Source of the DNA: Oscillospiraceae bacterium
GTDB lineage: Bacteria > Bacillota > Clostridia > Oscillospirales > Ruminococcaceae
DNA: 64,000 nt
Direction: 5' to 3'
NCBI GenBank assembly: GCA_016296485.1
Contig: JAEDJF010000001.1
Coordinates: 1 to 64,000, forward strand
The position numbers and the translations under genes are program-made. The notes under the pieces are model-generated. The model saw only the letters and a list, made by a program, of their open reading frames with translations. It was not told the DNA's origin and ran no database searches. Positions 1-7,237 of this stretch are shown in pieces. Numbering within the stretch: position 1 is the first letter of the stretch; every line of letters begins with the position of its first letter.

Positions 1-51
1 GAAGAAATAGGAATGTTCGGCAAAAATAAAAAGAAAGCCGTAAAGCAGTAA
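1..51 (+). CDS. C-terminal end of an unidentified protein (5' part outside window)
   Basis: Sixteen codons (reading EEIGMFGKNKKKAVKQ) run in frame from the first base to a TAA at 49-51. The tail is strongly basic. Too little is present to name a family. It is followed directly by a hairpin with a T-run, which supports this being the true end of a plus-strand gene. Confidence 0.45.
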   Translation, partial: EEIGMFGKNKKKAVKQ

Positions 52-54
52 AAA

Positions 55-82
55 AACGACGGGAGATCCCGTCGTTTTCTCT
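55..82. terminator. Intrinsic terminator, probably bidirectional
   Basis: A ten-base stem (AACGACGGGA paired with TCCCGTCGTT, two-base loop) is flanked by an A-run on the left and TTTT on the right. It lies between two convergent genes, so it can serve both strands. Confidence 0.75.
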
Positions 83-91
83 ATTGAAATT

Positions 92-805
92 CTATATTTC
101 TACTGTAAGAATGTTTTCGGAACACATCGAAACGAAGGAAACGGTTTTTCCGTCAGAGAACTCGAAACAACCGCCATGGGAGTCGCCTTCACAAACGGAG
201 TTGATGAGTAAAGTGTGGTTACATACAGAACGGGCTTGCTCGGCGTATTCGCTTCCTACGCCGTTTTTCCACTCATCGGGCGAGTAGTTTATATAAACGG
301 GCCAAAATAGAATTTCCTCGCCGAGACGGAATTCATTCGGAAAATCCCATAGGTCGCCGCAAAGAGCGATAAGGCATTTTTTGCCGCGATAGTTGAAGCA
401 CCGTACCGCAGTGCCCTCGTCGTAGTGCCAATCGGTGATACTGTATTCCTTCCAGCCTTTCGATATTCTTCGGTAAAGATGAGAAAGAGCGCCGTTTTCA
501 ATAAGCGCGCAGGAAGAATAGATTTTGTCGCCGTCTTTTTCGATAAACCCAAAGAGCAGGTCGATACCAATTTCTTTAGATTTATTACGAATCACGGAAA
601 ACACCTCGGAGTCGGTGCTCAAGGCCATTGATTTGTCACTTTCGTAGTTCCAGCAAAGGGAGTCAAAGCCCTGGAGAAAAGTCTCTCCGAAGCAAACGAG
701 GTCCGCGCCGTTTTCCTTGGCAATATACATAAACTTTTCCATTTCGATTAAATTATGCGCGACGTCTTTATTAATGAATTTGGCGGAAGAAAGGGCAATT
801 TTCAT
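92..805 (-). CDS. Carbon-nitrogen hydrolase (nitrilase superfamily)
   Basis: About 237 residues, spanning a single CN-hydrolase domain. The catalytic triad of the superfamily is recognisable: Glu41 in FGET, Lys116 in RRISKGWKE and Cys149 in LIALCGDLWD. Family members hydrolyse amides or nitriles (omega-amidase, carbamoylputrescine amidase and others); the substrate cannot be read from the sequence. The ATG at 805 is chosen over an in-frame TTG at 817 because GGTGG lies at proper spacing before the ATG. The stop of the upstream ylmH-like gene is only 12 bases away, so the two are probably co-transcribed and translationally coupled. The protein is slightly short for the family (usually 250-300), but all three catalytic residues are present. 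Confidence 0.82.
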   Translation of the reverse strand: MKIALSSAKFINKDVAHNLIEMEKFMYIAKENGADLVCFGETFLQGFDSLCWNYESDKSMALSTDSEVFSVIRNKSKEIGIDLLFGFIEKDGDKIYSSCALIENGALSHLYRRISKGWKEYSITDWHYDEGTAVRCFNYRGKKCLIALCGDLWDFPNEFRLGEEILFWPVYINYSPDEWKNGVGSEYAEQARSVCNHTLLINSVCEGDSHGGCFEFSDGKTVSFVSMCSENILTVEI

Positions 806-817
806 ATATACCACCAA

Positions 818-1567
818 CTATCTGTAAATTTTCGCCTTGCAGCGAAGGCGACCTTTTTTGGTTTCGCGTTCAAGCCCGACGTAAATAAATTTTCCGTGTC
901 CGCGAACGGTTATTATATCGTTTTCCCTGGGGCGGTAATCCGTCCCCAGTACGGGAATTCCTCCGACGAGCACCTTTTCGTGCTCAACGAGATTTTTGCT
1001 TTCGCTTCTTGATAATTTGTAGATTGCCGACACGACGGAGTCAAGGCGTTCGGAGGCGACAACAAATTCGCTCTCGACGGGAGCGGGGATTATTTCCTTC
1101 GGAAATTCGCTGAGCACCGAGCAGCGAACAGAAGTGTGTTTGATGCTCAAAAGGTTATCGCATATATAATCGGCGATGTTTTCAAGGCATACGGTATAGC
1201 CGCAGTTATCTTTTACTATTAAATCGCCGAAGGTGCTCCGTTTTATACCGAGGGACATTATCGAGCCGAGAAAATCCCGGTGGGAAAGCTCGTCGGAAAA
1301 CTTTTGGGAGGCGGGCTCAATTTTTACGAAAGATATGGGCGGCTCGAAAACGTAGCCGCAAAGCTCCTCGGAGCCAAAGACGGCGATGGCTTTTTCGGCG
1401 CCTTCAAATCCGCCGAAAAAGCTGTAGGGAACTTTTTGAACGGAGGATCGGAGCAAAGCCTGTTCTGCTGGGGAAAGGAACTCGGTAAAGGTATATATTC
1501 CGTTAAAATAGGAGCGCTCTGAAAGCTCCTCAAAGCGCTTTTTCATTAAATTTTCTTCACCGGTCAT
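818..1567 (-). CDS. ylmH: YlmH-like S4-domain RNA-binding protein
   Basis: 249 residues with the YlmH layout: an N-terminal region, a central domain containing GIKRSTFGDLIV and a C-terminal S4 RNA-binding domain (roughly residues 175-235, starting ERLDSVVSAIYKLSRS). Family members bind stalled 50S subunits or tRNA in ribosome quality control and are usually encoded between sepF/ylmG and divIVA. Here sepF and divIVA are 20 kb away and this gene sits with a nitrilase instead. The start at 1567 is supported by GGCGGTG eight bases upstream; a second ATG at 1546 is possible. The family assignment is good; the precise role is inferred from homologues. Confidence 0.85.
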   Translation of the reverse strand: MTGEENLMKKRFEELSERSYFNGIYTFTEFLSPAEQALLRSSVQKVPYSFFGGFEGAEKAIAVFGSEELCGYVFEPPISFVKIEPASQKFSDELSHRDFLGSIMSLGIKRSTFGDLIVKDNCGYTVCLENIADYICDNLLSIKHTSVRCSVLSEFPKEIIPAPVESEFVVASERLDSVVSAIYKLSRSESKNLVEHEKVLVGGIPVLGTDYRPRENDIITVRGHGKFIYVGLERETKKGRLRCKAKIYR

Positions 1568-1645
1568 TTCGTTTCACCGCCGTTTAATTAGTTAAGCTGA
1601 TGATAGCATATTTAAAATTTTGAGTCAACAACGAAGGGAAAAAGT

Positions 1646-2155
1646 ATGGAATACGAACTCATAAAAAGCCGAAAGAGAAGAACGATAGAAATGAGCATAA
1701 ACGACGAGGGAAAACTCGTCGTCAGGGCGCCGCAAAATATGGCAAAAAGCGAAATAGACGCCTTCGTCGAGAAGCACAGGCTCTGGGCGGAAAAGCATAT
1801 GAAACTTAAAAAAGAGCGGATTAAAAAGTACTCCGTATCGCCGGAGGAAGAGGAAAATATAAAGAAAAACGCTCTTCCGTATCTTAAAGAGCGTACGGAA
1901 TATTTTTCAGCGATTATGGGGCTTGAGCCCACCGGAGTCAAAATAACTTCGGCGAAAAAACGTTTTGGAAGCTGCAGCGCGAAAAACTCAATTTGCTACT
2001 CCTGGAGGCTGATGCTTTACTCAAAAGAAGCAATAGACTACGTTGTGGTGCACGAGCTCGCGCATATAGCGCATAAAAACCACGGTCCGCAGTTTTACGC
2101 GCTGATAGAAAAATATCTTCCGGATTACAAGGAAAGGGAAAAGCTGTTAAGATAA
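1646..2155 (+). CDS. YgjP-like zinc metallopeptidase-domain protein (DUF45)
   Basis: 169 residues. The C-terminal half carries HELAH at residues 136-140 with a third histidine at 146, the HExxH-x5-H zinc site typical of YgjP/DUF45 proteins, and the family signature RFGSCS near residue 107. These are small predicted cytoplasmic metallohydrolases related to SprT/WLM proteins; the physiological substrate is unknown. GAAGGG sits about ten bases before the ATG. It is transcribed alone, divergently from ylmH, and ends in a shared terminator opposite rubrerythrin. No signal peptide or membrane segment is seen. Confidence 0.83.
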   Translation: MEYELIKSRKRRTIEMSINDEGKLVVRAPQNMAKSEIDAFVEKHRLWAEKHMKLKKERIKKYSVSPEEEENIKKNALPYLKERTEYFSAIMGLEPTGVKITSAKKRFGSCSAKNSICYSWRLMLYSKEAIDYVVVHELAHIAHKNHGPQFYALIEKYLPDYKEREKLLR

Positions 2156-2184
2156 AGCGCGGAAGAAGTCTCTTCCGCGCTTTT
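2156..2184. terminator. Bidirectional intrinsic terminator
   Basis: AGCGCGGAAGA and TCTTCCGCGCT form a perfect stem with a four-base loop, with TTTT on the plus side. It separates the convergent ygjP-like and rubrerythrin genes, which end 32 bases apart. Confidence 0.7.
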
Positions 2185-2187
2185 ACT

Positions 2188-2730
2188 TCAGTAGTTTTCA
2201 GCTTTGATTTCAAAATAGGCTTTCGGATAACCGCAGACCGGACAGATTTCCGGGGCGGATTCTCCGATATGCACGTGACCGCAGTTGGAGCAGAGCCAGA
2301 TTACGGTGGAGCCGCGTCTGAATACTTCGCCGTTTTGAACGTTGGCGAGCAACTTGAGAAAACGCTCCTCGTGCTGCGCTTCGATTTTTGCTACGTATTC
2401 AAATTTTACGGCAATATCGTCGAATCCTTCGTCCCGGGCGTCCTTGGCAAAAGCGCTGTACATTTCCGCCCACTCGTAGTGCTCGCCGGCGGCGGCTGAG
2501 GCGAGATTGTCCTCGGTTTTGCCGATACCTTCAAGATAGTTAAACCAGATTTCAGCGTGCTCTTTTTCGTTTTCCGCCGTTTCGATGAAAATATCAGCAA
2601 TTTGTTCAAAGCCCTCTTTGCGGGCTTTGCCGGCAAAATAGGTGTATTTGTTTCTTGCCTGCGATTCGCCGGAAAAAGCGGTCATAAGATTTTGTTCGGT
2701 TCTTGAACCTTTAAGTTCCATAGTTTGCAT
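2188..2730 (-). CDS. rbr: Rubrerythrin
   Basis: About 180 residues: an N-terminal ferritin-like four-helix domain with the diiron ligand pattern (ENEKEHAEIW, later KIEAQHEERF), followed by a C-terminal rubredoxin-like domain with two CxxC knuckles (CSNCGH and CPVCGY) that bind a single iron. Rubrerythrins reduce hydrogen peroxide in the cytoplasm of anaerobes using electrons from NAD(P)H through rubredoxin or its reductase. The start is uncertain by a few codons: ATGs at 2733, 2730 and 2721 lie close together behind GAAAGGA; 2730 gives usable spacing. It is monocistronic and divergent from the ncRNA/pot region. No clear PerR box was found in its upstream region. Confidence 0.93.
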   Translation of the reverse strand: MQTMELKGSRTEQNLMTAFSGESQARNKYTYFAGKARKEGFEQIADIFIETAENEKEHAEIWFNYLEGIGKTEDNLASAAAGEHYEWAEMYSAFAKDARDEGFDDIAVKFEYVAKIEAQHEERFLKLLANVQNGEVFRRGSTVIWLCSNCGHVHIGESAPEICPVCGYPKAYFEIKAENY

Positions 2731-2852
2731 CATTCCTTTCAGTGGTTATTATTGACAGAAAAACCGCTTGGAAATCACTTGCGGAAAATATGTTAAAAAG
2801 CGGCGATTTTAAGTAAAAACGGTTGGAATTTCGATAAAAATCTTTAATATTA

Positions 2853-2880
2853 TTGACTTTTTTCTGCAATATGCTATATT
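2853..2880 (+). promoter_or_regulatory. Sigma-A promoter of the ncRNA/pot leader region
   Basis: TTGACT at 2853-2858 and TATATT at 2875-2880, 16 bases apart, with TG just before the -10 (extended -10). Transcription would begin near 2887, at the start of the unusual non-coding stretch. Confidence 0.6.
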
Positions 2881-2887
2881 ATATAAT

Positions 2888-3136
2888 GTTAATTTTGCAT
2901 CTGTTGTTTGGCAAATAATGAGTAGCCAGAGGGAGGTGGAACTGTCGCAAAACAGCCGCTTGGTATGACTGCGATAGAGAACAAATAAGACCGCTTGTTT
3001 TTGCCATATGAAACACTGCGCTAACGGAGCCTTCTAAAACCGGGCACTGCGGTATTTTATGATATGCGCGGCAACGATTAGAAATTACATCCTTTTGCGG
3101 GGTCGGTTCCAATAGGGGCGGTGGGTCGACAGGTTT
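2888..3136 (+). ncRNA. Probable structured non-coding RNA, possibly raiA class
   Basis: About 250 bases without a credible gene, starting right after a promoter. Visible structure includes a small hairpin (CTGT 2942-2945 with ACAG 2952-2955), a long-range pairing of TGGAAC (2937-2942) with GTTCCA (3106-3111) which would compete with that hairpin by one base, a possible AACAA/TTGTT stem around 2980-2999, and three copies of ACTGCG (near 2968, 3015 and 3046). The segment ends in TTTTT at 3133-3137. Composition differs from the AT-rich flanks on the left. It does not match the landmarks of tmRNA, RNase P, SRP RNA or a rod-like 6S RNA. The conserved-looking run around 2921-2975 resembles my recollection of the clostridial raiA RNA class, but I could not run a covariance search. 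It could be a trans-acting RNA or a leader of potA. Confidence 0.5.
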
Positions 3137-3143
3137 TTAACAC

Positions 3144-3177
3144 CATACGTCAAAATAATGATTTCGATTGACGTATG
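3144..3177 (+). promoter_or_regulatory. Perfect 10-bp hairpin in the potA leader
   Basis: CATACGTCAA (3144-3153) and TTGACGTATG (3168-3177) are exact inverted repeats with a 14-base loop. No T-run follows, so it is not a simple terminator. It lies between the ncRNA candidate and potA and could be an operator, an mRNA-stabilising stem or the last helix of the upstream RNA. Confidence 0.45.
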
Positions 3178-3278
3178 TCTGTGCCGAGAGAAAAGCGGCA
3201 TGAAAAATGGGTGAGGTCAAAAAGCCGGATCCTGTTTTTACCTTGCGTGACTTGAAATCCGCAAAAGGGGGATGCAGA

Positions 3279-4340
3279 ATGGAAAATAATACTGTTATTA
3301 GTCTTAAGGATATCGTTGTCGGATTTGACGGAGAGCCTGTGCTTCGCCATATCAATTTGGATATCCACAATCATGAATTCGTCACACTTTTGGGACCCTC
3401 CGGATGCGGAAAGACCACAACTCTCCGCATTATCGGAGGCTTTGTAACGCCCGAAAGCGGTGACGTTTTTTTTGACGGAAAAAAGATTAACAACGTTCCG
3501 CCGTATAAACGGGAAGTAAATACGGTCTTTCAAAAATACGCTCTTTTCCCGAACCTCAACGTCTTTGAGAACATCGCTTTCGGTTTAAGGCTTAAAAAGG
3601 TGCCGGAAAAAGAGATTAAAGAGCGCGTTTTTGAAATGCTCGACCTTGTGAGTATGCGCGGCTACGAGCGCCGCGACGTCAACCTTCTTTCCGGCGGACA
3701 GCAGCAAAGGGTCGCCATTGCACGCGCCCTTGTCAACAAACCGAAGGTGCTTTTGCTGGACGAGCCCCTCGGAGCTCTTGACCTTAAGCTTCGCAAAGAG
3801 ATGCAAATAGAGCTCAAGAAAATTCAGCGTGAAACAAAAATCACGTTTGTTTACGTTACCCACGACCAGGAGGAAGCGCTCACCATGAGCGATACCGTCG
3901 TCGTTATGCGCGCCGGAGAAATACAGCAAATAGGTACGCCAATCGATATTTACAACGAGCCGGTAAACGCGTTTGTTGCTGACTTTATCGGTGAATCCAA
4001 TATCATTGACGGCGTTATGAAGAAGGACTATCTCGTAAATTTCGCCGGAAGGGATTTCGACTGCGTCGATTTCGGATTTGAAGAAAACGAAAGCGTTGAC
4101 GTGGTTATACGCCCGGAGGATATTAAAATATCCGAACCGGAAAAGGGGCAGCTTACCGGCGTTGTTGAGAGCGTTATTTTTAAAGGCGTACATTACGAAA
4201 TCGTGGTAGACGGCAGAGACGGCTTTGCCTGGAAAATACATTCCACGCTTTACGAAGAACCGGGCAGGGAGGTTGGACTTTCTGTAATCCCGGACGATAT
4301 TCATATAATGCATAAGATGACGGGGGATGACGAAAAATGA
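3279..4340 (+). CDS. potA: Spermidine/putrescine ABC transporter ATP-binding protein
   Basis: 353 residues. The nucleotide-binding domain shows Walker [10 protein letters not shown], signature [15 protein letters not shown], Walker [13 protein letters not shown] and the switch histidine in [11 protein letters not shown]-terminal TOBE-like domain ([11 protein letters not shown] onward, to about residue 345) is typical of PotA/CysA/MalK-type ATPases. It energises polyamine import with PotB, PotC and PotD, encoded directly downstream. The ATG at 3279 is preceded by AGGGGGA; an in-frame codon at 3207 has no ribosome binding site. The stop overlaps the potB start by four bases (ATGA), indicating translational coupling. 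Confidence 0.93.
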   Translation: MENNTVISLKDIVVGFDGEPVLRHINLDIHNHEFVTLLGPSGCGKTTTLRIIGGFVTPESGDVFFDGKKINNVPPYKREVNTVFQKYALFPNLNVFENIAFGLRLKKVPEKEIKERVFEMLDLVSMRGYERRDVNLLSGGQQQRVAIARALVNKPKVLLLDEPLGALDLKLRKEMQIELKKIQRETKITFVYVTHDQEEALTMSDTVVVMRAGEIQQIGTPIDIYNEPVNAFVADFIGESNIIDGVMKKDYLVNFAGRDFDCVDFGFEENESVDVVIRPEDIKISEPEKGQLTGVVESVIFKGVHYEIVVDGRDGFAWKIHSTLYEEPGREVGLSVIPDDIHIMHKMTGDDEK

Positions 4341-5161
4341 TAAAATCCCGTTATCCCGCGTTTCCGTATATCTTTTTTATGGCGATATTCATAGTGGTTC
4401 CGCTTTTGATGGTGGCGTATTTTGCCTTCACCACCGGAAATGGCGAATTTACTTTGAATAACATAACTAAAGTCGGCGGATACATTCCGGTAATTATCAA
4501 GAGCCTTTTTCTTGCTTTGGTAGCTACCGTTATCTGTCTTGTTCTCGGCTATCCCTTTGCGTTTATTATGGCGAGAAAAACGAATAACATCAGAAGGACT
4601 ATGCTTATGCTCATAATGCTTCCGATGTGGATGAACTTCCTTTTAAGAACCTATTCTTGGATGACCATCCTTGAGAATAACGGACTTATCAACCGCTTCC
4701 TCGGGCTTTTTGGCATAGGTCCCTTTGAAATGATAAACACACAGGGCGCTGTTGTGCTCGGTATGGTCTATGACTATCTTCCTTTTATGATAGTTCCGCT
4801 TTATACCGTGCTCATGAAAATTGATAATTCTCTTATACAGGCGGCGCAGGACCTCGGCGGAACGCCCGTTCAGGTCTTTACCCATGTGGTGCTCCCGCTC
4901 AGCATTCCCGGAATCACGACCGGAATAACGATGGTGTTCATTCCCGCCGTAAGTACCTTTATAATTTCAAGAATGCTCGGCGGCGGTTCGGAGCTGATGA
5001 TAGGCGACCTTATCGAAATGCAGTTTACGGGAGCCGCCTATAACCCCAACCTCGGCGCGGCTATTTCTTTTGTGCTCATGATAATAATCCTTATTTGTAT
5101 GGGTATGATGAATCAGTTCGACTCCGATGAGGACAAAAAGGAGGAGAACGTAGCGATATGA
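4337..5161 (+). CDS. potB: Polyamine ABC transporter permease PotB
   Basis: 274 residues with about six hydrophobic membrane segments and the EAA loop ([20 protein letters not shown], near residue 172) that docks on the ATPase. This is the usual layout of a PotB/PotH type inner-membrane permease. The ATG overlaps the potA stop, and its own TGA overlaps the potC start, so potA, potB and potC form one translationally coupled unit. Assignment as PotB rather than PotC rests on gene order and on family resemblance. Confidence 0.92.
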   Translation: MIKSRYPAFPYIFFMAIFIVVPLLMVAYFAFTTGNGEFTLNNITKVGGYIPVIIKSLFLALVATVICLVLGYPFAFIMARKTNNIRRTMLMLIMLPMWMNFLLRTYSWMTILENNGLINRFLGLFGIGPFEMINTQGAVVLGMVYDYLPFMIVPLYTVLMKIDNSLIQAAQDLGGTPVQVFTHVVLPLSIPGITTGITMVFIPAVSTFIISRMLGGGSELMIGDLIEMQFTGAAYNPNLGAAISFVLMIIILICMGMMNQFDSDEDKKEENVAI

Positions 5162-5955
5162 AATTTCTCTCTAAATTTTACGTTGCAATAATATATCTTT
5201 TCCTTTATCTTCCCATCGCTGTGCTCATCGTGTTCTCCTTTAACGACACGAAAAGCCGCACCGTGTTTACCGGTTTTACGCTCAAATGGTACGAAAAACT
5301 GTTCACCAACGACGTAATTCTCAGCGCGCTTTTCAACACGCTGCTTGTGGCGGTGGTCGCCGGAGTTTTTGCGGTTATTCTCGGAACTTTTGCCGCTATC
5401 GGAATAAATGCGATGAACAGCCGCCTGAAGTCGATTTTGCTCAACGTATCCTATCTTCCGATTATAAACCCGGATATAATTACCGGCGTTTCCTTAATGC
5501 TTCTTTTCCTCTTCCTTAAAGTGAAACTCGGATACACTACTCTTATACTGGCGCATATAACTTTTAACGTGCCGATAGTGATATTTAACGTGCTTCCGAA
5601 ACTGAGGCAAATGGACAAGAACGTATATAACGCAGCCCTTGACCTCGGCTGCAACCCGGGACAGGCTTTCAAAAAAGTGGTGCTCCCGGAGATAATGCCG
5701 GGTATCGCTGCGGGATTTTTGCTTTCCGTAACATACTCGTTTGACGATTTCGTAGTAAGCTATTTCACCAGCGGTCCCACTTCACAGACGCTTTCAGTGG
5801 TAATTTACTCGATGGTAAGGCTCAAAGTGAGCCCCGAGATAAACGCTCTGTCAACGATTATGTTTGCGGTGGTTTTGTTTATACTCCTGCTCGTGAATGT
5901 TATTGAAGTAAAGAAAGAAAAATATGAGACAAAGATGATGGAAGGAGAAAACTGA
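5158..5955 (+). CDS. potC: Polyamine ABC transporter permease PotC
   Basis: 265 residues, about six membrane segments, and an EAA loop (NAALDLGCNPGQAFKKVVLP near residue 160). It pairs with PotB to make the transmembrane channel of the spermidine/putrescine importer. It overlaps potB by four bases and is followed one base after its stop by potD. The C-terminus is highly charged (EVKKEKYETKMMEGEN) and cytoplasmic. Confidence 0.92.
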   Translation: MKFLSKFYVAIIYLFLYLPIAVLIVFSFNDTKSRTVFTGFTLKWYEKLFTNDVILSALFNTLLVAVVAGVFAVILGTFAAIGINAMNSRLKSILLNVSYLPIINPDIITGVSLMLLFLFLKVKLGYTTLILAHITFNVPIVIFNVLPKLRQMDKNVYNAALDLGCNPGQAFKKVVLPEIMPGIAAGFLLSVTYSFDDFVVSYFTSGPTSQTLSVVIYSMVRLKVSPEINALSTIMFAVVLFILLLVNVIEVKKEKYETKMMEGEN

Positions 5956-5956
5956 T

Positions 5957-7183
5957 TTGAAAAAAGTATTTTCAGCCTTTTTAGCTATTATTATGGTTAT
6001 GAGCGCCGCGGTTTCCGCCTTTGCTTACAGCGAAGCCGACGGCTACACCACCAAAGTTGAAAACGAGGAATACTATAAAAAGTTTTACGGACAGGGAATA
6101 GAGATAAACGTCTGCAACTGGGGCGAATATCTCGCCAACGACTCCGTAAACTTCGTTGACGTTAACAAGGATTTCGAGGAGCTTACCGGAATCAAAGTAA
6201 ACTACACTCTTTTCTCCACCAACGAAGAGCTCTACGCAAAGCTTCGCGCCGGCGGAACGAATTATGATATTATCGTTCCTTCCGACTATATGATAGGAAG
6301 AATGATAGACGAGGGAATGCTCGAAAAGCTTGATTTCGGCAATATCCCGAACTATGAAAACGTTGACGAAACCTATAAAAATATGAATTTTGACCCCAAT
6401 AACGAGTATTCCGTTCCGCTTTTCTGGGGCGTTGTGGGTATAATCTACAACAAGAGCATGGTAGATGAGGCTGACCTCACCGGGTGGGATATTCTCTGGA
6501 ATGAAAAATATTCCGGCAATATGCTCATGTTCTCAAACTCAAGAGACGCTTTTGCGCTTTCTCTTATGGACCTCGGCTATTCTTTCAACACCACAAACCC
6601 AGATGAACTGGCCGAAGCGGCTGAGCATCTTAAAGAACAGAAACCTCTTGTTCAGGCATATGTTATGGACGAAATCTATGACAAGATGGAGGGCGGCGAA
6701 GCCGCCGTTGCGCCTTACTATAACGGCGACGCAGTGCTTATGATGGACGTAAACGAGGACCTTGATTTCTATCTTCCCGACGAGACGAGCATCTTTATAG
6801 ATTCCATGTGCATCCCGAAAGGCGCGTCCAACAAGGAAGCGGCGGAGCTTTACATCAACTATATGTGCGAAGCAACCGTAGCCGCCGCCAACAGCTATTA
6901 TGTGGGATATTCCACCCCCATTCACGCCGCGTATGAGCTTCTCGACGAAGAGCTTCAGGAGAGCGAAATAGCTTATCCTGACGCCGAGATGCTTTCAGAG
7001 CTTGATTCATTCCTCACTCTTCCCGAGGATACCAACAGAATAATCGACGGTTACTGGACCGAAATTATGGCTAACTCCGCTTCCGTATGGGTTTACATCG
7101 CAATTTTGGGCGCCCTTGCCGCCGGAGCGGTTGCCGCGGTTTTCGTAAGAAAGAACATTAAACGCAAAAGAATGGATTATTAA
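5957..7183 (+). CDS. potD: Polyamine-binding extracellular protein PotD with C-terminal membrane anchor
   Basis: 408 residues, start TTG behind AAGGAGAAAACTGAT. A Sec signal peptide is evident (MKKVFSAFLAIIMVMSAAVS, then AFA as likely cleavage site); there is no lipobox cysteine. The body is a bacterial solute-binding protein of the PotD/PotF type (INVCNWGEY near the mature N-terminus; TNYDIIVPSDYMIGRM). After the binding domain comes one hydrophobic helix (about residues 377-398) and a basic tail (RKNIKRKRMDY). Most Gram-positive PotD proteins are lipoproteins; here a C-terminal helix appears to replace the lipid anchor. Last gene of potABCD, ending in a strong terminator. Confidence 0.9.
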   Translation: MKKVFSAFLAIIMVMSAAVSAFAYSEADGYTTKVENEEYYKKFYGQGIEINVCNWGEYLANDSVNFVDVNKDFEELTGIKVNYTLFSTNEELYAKLRAGGTNYDIIVPSDYMIGRMIDEGMLEKLDFGNIPNYENVDETYKNMNFDPNNEYSVPLFWGVVGIIYNKSMVDEADLTGWDILWNEKYSGNMLMFSNSRDAFALSLMDLGYSFNTTNPDELAEAAEHLKEQKPLVQAYVMDEIYDKMEGGEAAVAPYYNGDAVLMMDVNEDLDFYLPDETSIFIDSMCIPKGASNKEAAELYINYMCEATVAAANSYYVGYSTPIHAAYELLDEELQESEIAYPDAEMLSELDSFLTLPEDTNRIIDGYWTEIMANSASVWVYIAILGALAAGAVAAVFVRKNIKRKRMDY

Positions 7184-7190
7184 AAATTGA

Positions 7191-7233
7191 AGCAATAAAA
7201 AAATCCTGCCTTACGGCAGGACTTTTTTATTGC
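7191..7233. terminator. Long bidirectional terminator
   Basis: TCCTGCC and GGCAGGA form the GC-rich core with loop TTAC, extended outward by an A-run pairing with a T-run and AGCAAT/ATTGCT. It lies between convergent potD and pepF. Confidence 0.85.
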
Positions 7234-7237
7234 TTTT

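Noticed and set aside
2888..3136. tmRNA, RNase P RNA, SRP RNA or 6S RNA
   Set aside because: None of their conserved words or overall shapes is visible; therefore left as an unclassified structured RNA with raiA as a tentative class.
3144..3177. Terminator after the ncRNA
   Set aside because: The stem is perfect but is followed by TCTGTG, without a T-run.
3207..3278. N-terminal extension of PotA by 24 residues
   Set aside because: No ribosome site at 3207, while AGGGGGA precedes the ATG at 3279, where family similarity begins.
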